5,833 nt of DNA from Chryseobacterium gleum (lineage in GTDB: Bacteria > Bacteroidota > Bacteroidia > Flavobacteriales_C > GCA-002722245). The DNA is taken from contig CAMDPJ010000149.1 of assembly GCA_945903925.1 (NCBI GenBank), positions 1-5,833 on the forward strand. The letters run 5' to 3'. This document shows, piece after piece, positions 1-5,760 of the stretch; position 1 is the stretch's first letter; every line of letters begins with the position of its first letter. The notes under the pieces were generated by a model. The model did not search any database. It was given only the letters and a program-made list of their open reading frames with translations, and had not been told where the DNA came from. A program made the position numbers and the translations under genes.

Positions 1-933
1 CATTCTTAATGCTTTTTTGCCTCGAGCATCTACAGAAACACCGATGATTCTTCCGGGCAGACTTCTTTTGAATTCATCTTTGGTAGCGAAGAAGGCTGCG
101 TGCGGGCCGCCAAAACCCATTGGCACACCAAATCGTTGTGAGTTACCAAACACGATATCTGCACCCCAAGCACCTGGCGACTCTAACAACACTAAAGCCA
201 ATAAATCTGAAGCAACAGCCACCTGAACTCCTTTGTTGTGGGCGTTTTCCACGAAAGAGACATAATTCTCAACACTTCCTTCTGCATTAGGAAATTGAAC
301 CATCGCACCAAAATAAGTGTCGTTCAATTCTACTTTTAAGTAAGAACCAATTTCTAAATCAATGGCTAAAGCTTTAGCGCGAACTTTTAATACCGAAATG
401 GTTTGCGGAAAACATTTTTCGTCTACAAAAAATTTATGTGCATTTCTTTTAACTGCGCTTCGGCTGCGTGAGTTATAGAGCATGATCATTGCCTCAGCTG
501 CGGCAGTAGCCTCATCTAAAAGAGAGGCGTTGGCGATATCCATTCCGGTAAGGTCGCTCACCATAGTTTGAAAATTCAATAAAGCTTCTAATCTTCCCTG
601 TGCAATTTCTGCTTGGTAAGGCGTGTAGGCCGTGTACCATCCCGGATTTTCGAAAATATTTCTTAGAATCACCGGAGGCGTAATAGTTCCGTAGTACCCT
701 AAGCCTATGTATGATTTGAATAATTTGTTTTTATTAGCAACAGCCGTAATGTGTTCCAAATACTCATTTTCGCTCATCGCTTCTGGTAAATCAAGCTTTT
801 TTAACAAACGAATATGCGCCGGAACAATTGATTTTGCTAAATCTTCGGTAGATTTTGCATTCACTGTTTGAAGCATTTCTTTGATTTCAGTTTCTCCTGA
901 ACCAATGTGACGACGAGTAAAAGGTGCTGACAT
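1..933 (-). CDS. gcvP: Glycine dehydrogenase (decarboxylating), P protein of the glycine cleavage system; N-terminal part, cut by window edge
   Basis: The P protein is a PLP enzyme that decarboxylates glycine and passes the aminomethyl group to lipoyl-GcvH, feeding one-carbon folate metabolism in the cytoplasm. Translating the minus strand from the ATG at 933 gives 311 uninterrupted codons to base 1. Family landmarks appear in order: RRHIG near residue 7, GLGYYGT then PPVILRN around residues 77-91, ENPGWYTAYTPYQAEIAQGR around 94-113, DLTGMDIANASLLDEATAAAEAM around 126-148, and MGFGGPHAAFFA with GRIIGVSVDARG close to the window edge. The family is about 950 residues, so roughly a third is present. 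The PLP-binding lysine lies in the missing C-terminal half and cannot be checked. The start is supported by the MSAPFTRRHIG beginning, which matches the usual N-terminus. No Shine-Dalgarno is visible, as is common in Bacteroidota. There is no frameshift in the visible part. It is transcribed away from the gene at 1059. Confidence 0.96.
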   Translation of the reverse strand, partial: MSAPFTRRHIGSGETEIKEMLQTVNAKSTEDLAKSIVPAHIRLLKKLDLPEAMSENEYLEHITAVANKNKLFKSYIGLGYYGTITPPVILRNIFENPGWYTAYTPYQAEIAQGRLEALLNFQTMVSDLTGMDIANASLLDEATAAAEAMIMLYNSRSRSAVKRNAHKFFVDEKCFPQTISVLKVRAKALAIDLEIGSYLKVELNDTYFGAMVQFPNAEGSVENYVSFVENAHNKGVQVAVASDLLALVLLESPGAWGADIVFGNSQRFGVPMGFGGPHAAFFATKDEFKRSLPGRIIGVSVDARGKKALRM

Positions 934-945
934 ATCTTTGTTTTG

Positions 946-971
946 AAATGAGCTACAAAAATAACTCATTT
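946..971 (-). promoter_or_regulatory. Probable gcvP promoter -7 element inside a 7-bp inverted repeat
   Basis: On the minus strand, 963-956 reads TATTTTTG, a full match to the Bacteroidota -7 consensus TAnnTTTG. It lies 22 bp upstream of the gcvP ATG. It is bracketed by perfect 7-bp arms, AAATGAG (946-952) and CTCATTT (965-971), separated by 12 bp. A -33 TTG can be found on the minus strand, but its spacing (about 14 bp) is shorter than usual, so that half is unconvincing. The start of transcription would fall inside the repeat, which fits a DNA operator better than an RNA hairpin. The promoter is inferred from sequence only. Confidence 0.5.
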
Positions 972-1033
972 GCAAGGCAATGCGCAGAACTTAACAAGTA
1001 ATTTACAAGTTTTTATTCACCGCTTTACTTTTC

Positions 1034-1041
1034 TATATTTG
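1034..1041 (+). promoter_or_regulatory. Probable -7 promoter element for the gene at 1059
   Basis: TATATTTG matches the Bacteroidota sigma-A -7 consensus TAnnTTTG exactly and lies 17 bp before the ATG at 1059. This implies a leader of about 10 nt. I see no clear -33 TTG at the expected distance upstream. A weak purine run (AAAGAGA, 1052-1058) immediately before the ATG is the only ribosome-binding signal. Confidence 0.5.
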
Positions 1042-1058
1042 GCGCATAAATAAAGAGA

Positions 1059-1676
1059 ATGAAAAAGATTGCTTTGATTTTATTAACAATGTTTGTCTTT
1101 GCGCAGTTTTCCTTTGCTCAGGATGTGCTGGAATATATGAATGGCAAAGAGAAAAGGGTGATTTACGATTCACAAGGGGGCGATAACGTTTATTATTTTA
1201 AGAAAGAAGGTGGAAAAAAACATAAAATTGATAAAGAAGAAGTGTTTAGAATTTTTCGTTTAAATGGTGATACCGTTTACGTTTATATTCAAGATTCATT
1301 GATGGAAAATGAATACAGTGTTAATGAAATTGAAAGAATGATGAACGGACAAAAAGAGGCGCGTAAATACTATAAACCTTACTTGAATTTAGCTACAGGT
1401 TTTTGTGTTGGCGGAGTAAGTGCTTATGCCGGATTGTTTTGGAGTTTTTTACCCCCCGCAGTATACACAAGTGTTTTAGGTGTTCGTGAAGCCAATAGCG
1501 CTTATTTTGTGGTGTCGGATGATAGTTTGTATGATGATGAATTCTTTATGGAAGGATATGACATTGGCGCTGTAGCCAAGAAAATAAGATATTCTGTAAT
1601 TGGTGGTTTAACTGGTATTGCTGCTGGTTTTGCTGTGTTCAATATCATTATCCCTAAGGTGGAGAAACAAGATTAA
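1059..1676 (+). CDS. Exported protein of unknown function with signal peptide and two hydrophobic segments
   Basis: I do not recognise a named family for this 205-residue protein. The N-terminus is a classic Sec signal peptide: KK, a hydrophobic core ILLTMFVFA, and a likely cleavage near SFA-Q at residue 20. Residues 21-105 are charged and tyrosine-rich and look like a small beta-rich domain: DVLEYMNGKEKRVIY, then DNVYYFKK, KIDKEEVFRIFRLNGDTVYVY. This resembles the pattern in many Bacteroidota envelope proteins that begin 'induce/encode a NG(D/K) ... KK.EIF.I'. Two hydrophobic segments follow, at about 110-142 (glycine and aromatic rich, containing FLPPAVY) and 178-198 (IGGLTGIAAGFAVFNIII). 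Between them is an acidic loop (DDSLYDDEFF) and a GYDIGAVAKKIR stretch. Envelope location, probably inner membrane facing the periplasm, is inferred. The start is fixed by the signal peptide and the promoter element just upstream. The stop codon directly abuts the hemL stop. Confidence 0.85.
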   Translation: MKKIALILLTMFVFAQFSFAQDVLEYMNGKEKRVIYDSQGGDNVYYFKKEGGKKHKIDKEEVFRIFRLNGDTVYVYIQDSLMENEYSVNEIERMMNGQKEARKYYKPYLNLATGFCVGGVSAYAGLFWSFLPPAVYTSVLGVREANSAYFVVSDDSLYDDEFFMEGYDIGAVAKKIRYSVIGGLTGIAAGFAVFNIIIPKVEKQD

Positions 1677-2969
1677 TTAATTCATTACTTTCTTTAATCC
1701 CTCTTTCAATATTTTAATTGTTTTCTTAATGTCTTCGTCGCTGTGCGCTGCCGATACAAACCCCACTTCATAACCAGATGGTCCCATATACACGCCGTTC
1801 TCTAACAAATAAGTATATAATTTTCTAAAGCTGTTCATCGATTTTGGGTCGATATCATCAGCTGTTTTAATCTCATTTTTAGAAAATCTTAGCCAAAAGA
1901 TAGAACCTACAGAAATCATTTTGAAAGGCATTTTTTCTTTCGCTGCGAATTGGTTTACAGCATCGCATAATTTGTTGGTTTTTTGTTCCAACGATTTATA
2001 AAATCCTTTTTTCAAACATTGAGAAAGTTGGGCTTTTCCGGCACTCATCGCTACCGGGTTTCCAGATAAAGTTCCCGCTTGGTAAACATTTCCTTCAGGA
2101 GCAATCTTACTCATGATCGCAGCACTAGAGCCATAAGCACCAACTGGCATTCCGCCACCAATAATTTTTCCGTAAGTGATAATGTCTGGCTTGATTTTGT
2201 GCAGTCCAGCAGCACCTTCAAAACCTACGCGAAAACCGCTAATTACTTCATCGAAAATCAACAATGCATTGTGTTTTTGGGTGATCTCTCGTAGATATTG
2301 CAAATACTCTTTTCCTTGCAGTAGCAAGCCGTTATTGGCAGGAATTGGTTCGATAATAATGCAGGCAATTTCATTGTAAAAAGCAGAAAAAGTTTTTTCA
2401 ATTGCTTTAATATCGTTTAGTGGAAGCACAATAGTTTCGTTGGCAAAAGCTTCGGGAACACCTGCAGATGATGAGGTTCCAAAAGTAGCTAAGCCCGAGC
2501 CTGCTTTAACTAAAAGATGATCTGCATGGCCGTGATAACACCCTTCAAATTTGATGATTTTGTCTTTGCCTGTATATCCTCTTGCCAAGCGAATGGCCGA
2601 CATTACCGCTTCCGTTCCTGAGCTTACAAAACGAATTTTATCAATGTATTTGTTGTTCTTAAGAATCAGTTCAGCCAATTCATTTTCTTGCACTGTTGGT
2701 GCGCCAAAAGATAAGCCGTTCGAACATGCTTTATTCACCGCTTTAACTACCGCAGAAGGGGCATGTCCCAAAATTAACGGCCCCCAAGAGCAGCAATAGT
2801 CAATGAATTTATTGCCATCAATATCTTGAATTTTTGAACCTTTTCCTTTTGCAATAAACAATGGGTCGCCATCTACCGAACCAAAGGCTCTCACAGGAGA
2901 ATTTACGCCGCCTGGAAAAAATGTTTTTGCTTTTTTAAATGCTGCTGTTGATTTAGTTTTCTTGATCAT
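1677..2969 (-). CDS. hemL: Glutamate-1-semialdehyde 2,1-aminomutase
   Basis: HemL converts glutamate-1-semialdehyde to 5-aminolevulinate, the last step of the C5 route to heme and other tetrapyrroles, using PLP/PMP in the cytoplasm. The 430-residue length matches the family (about 425-435). Visible class III aminotransferase features in order are FFPGGVNSPVRAFG (17-30), DGNKFIDYCCSWGPLILGHA (51-70), the phosphate-binding SSGTEAVMSAIRLARG (116-131), CYHGHAD (144-150), the PLP-pairing aspartate in IFDEVISGFR (D240), and the Schiff-base lysine K268 in ITYGKIIGGGMPVGAYG. These are followed by AGTLSGNP (298-305) and the C-terminal GVYMGPSGYEVGFVSAAHSDED. The PGGVNSPVRAF start and the GFVSAAHS ending separate it from ornithine and other class III aminotransferases. 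Its ATG overlaps the upstream hydrolase stop by 4 bp (ATGA, 2966-2969), so translation is probably coupled and no promoter of its own is needed. No terminator is visible after its stop. Confidence 0.97.
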   Translation of the reverse strand: MIKKTKSTAAFKKAKTFFPGGVNSPVRAFGSVDGDPLFIAKGKGSKIQDIDGNKFIDYCCSWGPLILGHAPSAVVKAVNKACSNGLSFGAPTVQENELAELILKNNKYIDKIRFVSSGTEAVMSAIRLARGYTGKDKIIKFEGCYHGHADHLLVKAGSGLATFGTSSSAGVPEAFANETIVLPLNDIKAIEKTFSAFYNEIACIIIEPIPANNGLLLQGKEYLQYLREITQKHNALLIFDEVISGFRVGFEGAAGLHKIKPDIITYGKIIGGGMPVGAYGSSAAIMSKIAPEGNVYQAGTLSGNPVAMSAGKAQLSQCLKKGFYKSLEQKTNKLCDAVNQFAAKEKMPFKMISVGSIFWLRFSKNEIKTADDIDPKSMNSFRKLYTYLLENGVYMGPSGYEVGFVSAAHSDEDIKKTIKILKEGLKKVMN

Positions 2970-3607
2970 AGTAGTACGTATGGATTGTTTTTTTTCTCAA
3001 AACCGACGGTGGTGCTATCTCCGTGTCCTGCGTAAACTGCATAACTATCGGGCAGAGTAAATAATTTTTCTTTGATACTTCTAATTAGAGTGTCGGCGTC
3101 GCCAAATGGCAAATCTGTTCTGCCCACGCCCATTTGAAAAAGTACATCTCCACCAATTACAAATTTATCTTGGTGACTCACAAATGCTAGGTGGCCCGGC
3201 GCATGGCCCGGAACAAACAAAATATCCAATTTCGAATTTCCGAATTCAATCACATCACCTTCTTCCAAAAAAACCTCAGGCTCCGGCGATAATTTCCCAT
3301 TGATACCGTATTGTTTTCCCCACTTCGGAGAACCTTCTAAAATGGGTAATTCCAGCTTGTTGATTTCTAATTTCAAGCTGAATTTATTGGCTACGAAATA
3401 ATTTCCTAAAATATGATCGATGTGGCAGTGTGTGTTCAATAATCGAACAGGTTTTAGTCCGTTGTCTTCAATGTATTTCAACAAAAACTTATCTTCTTCG
3501 GGTTCATAGCAGCCAGGGTCTACAATCACACATTCCTTGGTTTCATCAAATAATAAATAAGTGTTTTCCTGAAATGGATTGAAAGTGAAGCCTTGAACTT
3601 GTATCAT
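2966..3607 (-). CDS. Metallo-beta-lactamase-fold hydrolase, YcbL / glyoxalase II-like
   Basis: This is a 213-residue soluble metallohydrolase of the glyoxalase II-like MBL group, close in length and layout to E. coli YcbL (about 215 residues). Metal-binding residues are all present: the THCHIDH motif (H60, H62, D64, H65), the PGHAPGH motif (H135, H139), D154 in IGGDVLF, and H195 in YAGHGDSTT. VGRTDLPFGD (161-170) and the ending GFEKKNNPYVL are typical of the YcbL branch. The longer C-terminal substrate domain of classical glutathione-specific glyoxalase II is absent. The likely reaction is hydrolysis of a thioester such as S-lactoyl-thiol. The thiol is unknown, and bacillithiol would be a reasonable guess for a flavobacterium. 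Cys61 takes the place often held by Gly in THxHxDH. The ATG at 3607 gives the usual start (GFTFNPFQENTYL). It is the first gene of a pair with hemL, its stop overlapping the hemL start. Only a weak -7-like TATTTTTA (3639-3632) lies upstream. Confidence 0.93.
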   Translation of the reverse strand: MIQVQGFTFNPFQENTYLLFDETKECVIVDPGCYEPEEDKFLLKYIEDNGLKPVRLLNTHCHIDHILGNYFVANKFSLKLEINKLELPILEGSPKWGKQYGINGKLSPEPEVFLEEGDVIEFGNSKLDILFVPGHAPGHLAFVSHQDKFVIGGDVLFQMGVGRTDLPFGDADTLIRSIKEKLFTLPDSYAVYAGHGDSTTVGFEKKNNPYVLL

Positions 3608-3803
3608 GAAATACGTTTGAAAATTGAGTGGTAAAAATAAGGAATTGTTAGAAGAAATAAGATGAATTTTATATTGATAACTGTTAATATTTCTTTTCGA
3701 TGAAATTTAAATCCATTTGCTTTTTGCCATACTAATCACTTTATTTTTTTGATAATGCAAGCTAAACAAACACTGTTGAAGATAATTTTGTTTCGAAGGG
3801 TAT
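3608..3803. other. AT-rich gap with no recognisable gene
   Basis: About 196 bp lie between the hydrolase start and the last recognisable residue of the decayed peptidase. Short open stretches occur on the minus strand, including one ending at 3707-3709, but none shows a family motif or a sensible start. A weak -7-like TATTTTTA for the hydrolase gene lies at 3639-3632 (minus) without a convincing -33 partner. This stretch may be eroded sequence from the missing C-terminal half of the peptidase, but I cannot align any of it to that family. Confidence 0.5.
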
Positions 3804-4187
3804 GAAGCTTTTTGCATGAACAGCACTTCCCATTTACTCTGTAAGAAAGAAGGTAGATTCTTCGAGGGTGTAAGCCACAAGATTAATTCTTTTGTCTATT
3901 TTTTTATCGTGTAGCATTTTTCCTAGCAGTAGTATGCCCAATAATAAGTCGTTTTGAATTCTCGAGACCGTAAGATGCTATTACCTTTTTATATATTATG
4001 CCTTCAACTTTATATTCTTGAAAGTAAACGGCATCAGCAAAAGGGAGTAGATAGCTTTTAATATAGTTGGCACAAGAATCTAAGTATGTTATGCTCTCAT
4101 AATTGCGAGCTGGTTGAATATTTGAAAGAAAGCGAACATTAGTAATGCGAAAATAGAGCAAGCTACTATGCTAATTATTCTTTTCAT
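3804..4187 (-). pseudogene. Decayed M28-family zinc aminopeptidase (multiple frameshifts, internal deletion, premature stop, lost C-terminus)
   Basis: No single frame gives a protein, but consecutive pieces in two frames follow the M28 peptidase consensus in order. Frame 1 from the ATG at 4187 gives a signal-peptide-like MKRIISIVACSIFALL and hits a stop at 4089-4091. Near 4140-4155 the match moves to a second frame: VRFLSNIQPARNYESI, then LDSCANYIK, FQEYKVEGIIYKKVIASYG, ENSKRLIIG. Near 3938 it returns to frame 1: GILLLGKMLHDKKIDKRI, NLVAYTLEESTFFLTE, a TAA at 3834-3836, then MGSAVHAKSF up to 3804. In intact relatives RLIIG is followed by AHYD and a GADDNASGVA segment that carries two zinc ligands. 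That segment is absent here. The catalytic/ligand Glu-Glu pair (YTLEE) survives, but the later Asp and His ligands and the whole C-terminal half are gone. An 85-codon TTG-initiated ORF at 3904-4161 is only the middle fragment. The family assignment rests on remembered consensus, not a search. Confidence 0.78.
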
Positions 4188-4200
4188 CCTGCACTACATT

Positions 4201-4239
4201 TAAAATAAAAAGGCGTTAGTCCAACCGACTAACGCCTTT
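4201..4239 (-). terminator. Intrinsic terminator of the T9SS cargo gene
   Basis: A perfect 13-bp stem pairs 4227-4239 with 4209-4221 around a 5-nt loop (4222-4226). Its core is GGCGTTAGTC/GACTAACGCC. Read on the minus strand the stem is followed by TTTTTATTTTA, a proper U-tract, starting about 19 bp after the stop codon at 4258-4260. On the plus strand the stem is followed only by CCC, so it works in one direction. It separates the secreted-protein gene from the decayed peptidase and the hydrolase-hemL pair downstream. Confidence 0.92.
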
Positions 4240-4257
4240 CCCTTATGATATTTTAAA

Positions 4258-5640
4258 TTATTTCACCAATTTTCCGCTAGCCACAGTGCTGTCTTCATTT
4301 GATAAAACATATTGATACATTCCCGCGCTTAAATCGGCGGCATTAATAGTAACTTGATTACTACCATTAGCAGACAGGAAAGATTTAGATTGTAATAATT
4401 TACCTTCCATGCTGTAAATTTTTAAAGAGGTAGTTTGTGAATTTTCAGACGTGAAGTTCACAAAAATTTCATTTTGAAAAGGGTTAGGAAAAACATTGGT
4501 GTTGCTGTTGTTTTCGATATCAACAATACCAACAGATACATCGCTCATTAAAGCCATATCATCAATATACAATATATTGCCATCTTGGTTCATATTAAGA
4601 GGATAGATGCTTGCGGCAAATGAAATTTCAATCTTGGTGGTTGGTGATTGACTTGCCAAAGGCAATTTAAATTCTGTCCACGCACTTACCGATGGAAGTG
4701 GAGCTTCAGCATGCCCTTGTTGATTATTACTGTTGTCATTTAAATTCACCTGAATTGACCCATTCCCTGTACCTATCATTTTATACCAAAAAACCAAAGT
4801 ATCTGATGTTCCTGTAAAATCGAAACCACCGCCATTTATGTTCCACATAAAGTTGGCTACGTTGCCCATCTCATAATTACCATTACCATCATTTTCTATG
4901 CTGGAAGTTGCTTCTAAGGAGTAGTTTCCAGAGAACGCATCTGTTGATTTAACAACCAGACTAGCTTCATCATTATCGTAGGATTGGGAGTTGGAGGTAT
5001 TCCAATCATCTGGATTTTCATATAAGTTGTTTGTCGACCAATTTTCAAAATCTGTATTGTCGATTTGACCCGCATTGGGGCCCACAAAGTGCAAATCATC
5101 CCAAATGATCCAGCTTCCTGCGATTGGTGTTCCAGTAAAATCTCCAGAGGTCAGCCCTATGGCAATACTATCCACTGGACCTGAACCATAATTTAACTCG
5201 AATGCTAATCTTACAAAACCATCTTTACCCGTAATGGTAAACATGTTATCTGTTCCTATGGAGCTTCCTCCAGCCCATACTTTTACCAACACTATTGCTG
5301 CATCTGTATTTTTTATGTCATACTTTGCATAACCTACTAAAGAGTCAGGGTAGCCACTGTATGCTACACCGCCGCTTAAGCCTTGGTTTCCTGCTTTGCC
5401 AAAAATCATTACGCCAGCGTCGACATCGTTATTTTCTACTGTGTTTTCTAACTTCAATGAATACTGTCCTTGCCAAATGTCAATTGATTCTTTTGTCCCA
5501 TGTTGTAACATTCCCGAACCATCTGGAGTCTCTTCTGAAACGGTAGTCCAGTTTTCAAAATCACCATTTAAAATGGTTTGCGCGTTTAGCGTTGTTCCTA
5601 CTGTTGCTGCTAAAGCGAGAAAGAGTAATTTTTTTGTCAT
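4258..5640 (-). CDS. Secreted T9SS type A cargo protein with two tandem jelly-roll-like modules
   Basis: This is a 460-residue exported protein. Residues 1-20 form a Sec signal peptide (KKLLFLALAATVGTTLNA, cleavage before Q21). Two related modules follow. Module 1 (about 22-187) begins ILNGDFENWTT, contains YSLKLENT and DSLVGYAKYDIKN, and ends WIIWDDLHFVG. Module 2 (about 193-366) begins IDNTDFENWST, contains YSLEATSS and DTLVFWYKMIG, and ends ILYIDDMALM. This DFENW...YSL...D(S/T)L...(W/Y)(I/D)DD pattern is typical of jelly-roll, carbohydrate-binding-like domains, but ligand binding is not demonstrated. The C-terminus (about 382-460) is a T9SS type A sorting domain: VFPNPFQNEIFVNF, SLKIYSMEGKLLQS, ADLSAGMYQYVLSN and a final GKLVK. 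The protein should cross the outer membrane by T9SS and be released or anchored on the surface. No catalytic domain is visible. It appears to be a single-gene unit with its own terminator. Confidence 0.93.
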   Translation of the reverse strand: MTKKLLFLALAATVGTTLNAQTILNGDFENWTTVSEETPDGSGMLQHGTKESIDIWQGQYSLKLENTVENNDVDAGVMIFGKAGNQGLSGGVAYSGYPDSLVGYAKYDIKNTDAAIVLVKVWAGGSSIGTDNMFTITGKDGFVRLAFELNYGSGPVDSIAIGLTSGDFTGTPIAGSWIIWDDLHFVGPNAGQIDNTDFENWSTNNLYENPDDWNTSNSQSYDNDEASLVVKSTDAFSGNYSLEATSSIENDGNGNYEMGNVANFMWNINGGGFDFTGTSDTLVFWYKMIGTGNGSIQVNLNDNSNNQQGHAEAPLPSVSAWTEFKLPLASQSPTTKIEISFAASIYPLNMNQDGNILYIDDMALMSDVSVGIVDIENNSNTNVFPNPFQNEIFVNFTSENSQTTSLKIYSMEGKLLQSKSFLSANGSNQVTINAADLSAGMYQYVLSNEDSTVASGKLVK

Positions 5641-5689
5641 GTAGTTGAATTAAAGGTGGTTTCTGAAAATTTATTTTAAAAATTTGCAT

Positions 5690-5719
5690 AAAAATCGCAG
5701 AATCTCCTACACGATTTTT
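5690..5719 (-). repeat. 8-bp inverted repeat in the leader of the T9SS cargo gene
   Basis: AAAAATCG (5690-5697) pairs with CGATTTTT (5712-5719) across a 14-nt loop. If transcription starts near 5727 or further upstream, the repeat would lie in the 5' leader. The arms are AT-rich and weak, so a regulatory role is only a possibility. Confidence 0.35.
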
Positions 5720-5733
5720 TATAATCTTCTGAG

Positions 5734-5760
5734 CGAATATAAATTATTTTTCTCTCACAA
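5734..5760 (-). promoter_or_regulatory. Weak candidate promoter for the T9SS cargo gene
   Basis: Minus strand 5741-5734 reads TATATTCG, one mismatch from the Bacteroidota -7 consensus TAnnTTTG. A TTG lies at 5760-5758, 16 bp upstream of it, close to the usual -33 spacing. It would give a leader of roughly 85 nt. No better match occurs between here and the start codon. Confidence 0.35.

Noticed and set aside
17..226. Plus-strand open frame opposite gcvP
   Set aside because: The minus strand encodes a well-conserved part of GcvP here; the plus-strand translation is low-complexity and is a shadow.
3707..3895. A minus-strand open stretch with SKWEVLFMQKASYP and ending MAKSKWI
   Set aside because: It has no proper start, overlaps the peptidase piece NLVAYTLEE...MGSAVHAKSF in a different frame, and shows no family motif. 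It is probably a chance open frame in AT-rich DNA.
3904..4161. An 85-codon minus-strand ORF starting at TTG as an independent gene
   Set aside because: Its middle matches M28 peptidase landmarks that continue in the other frame on both sides. Its last 10 residues or so, after RLIIG, are out-of-frame, and TTG is preceded closely by an in-frame stop. It is part of the pseudogene.
4089..4187. The short reading frame from 4187 (signal-peptide-like, 32 codons) as a small lipoprotein or membrane peptide gene
   Set aside because: A Cys follows IVA, which hints at a lipobox, but this start is at the expected position for the peptidase N-terminus and the frame ends at a stop inside the peptidase-matching region, so it is better read as the pseudogene's start.
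4209..4239. The 13-bp stem considered as a mobile-element inverted repeat or attachment site
   Set aside because: It has a 5-nt loop, a one-sided U-tract and lies just after a stop codon, all expected of an intrinsic terminator; no partner copy is present in the window.
5295..5644. Plus-strand open frames opposite the N-terminal part of the T9SS cargo gene
   Set aside because: The opposite strand encodes a clear signal peptide and module; the plus-strand products have no recognisable features.
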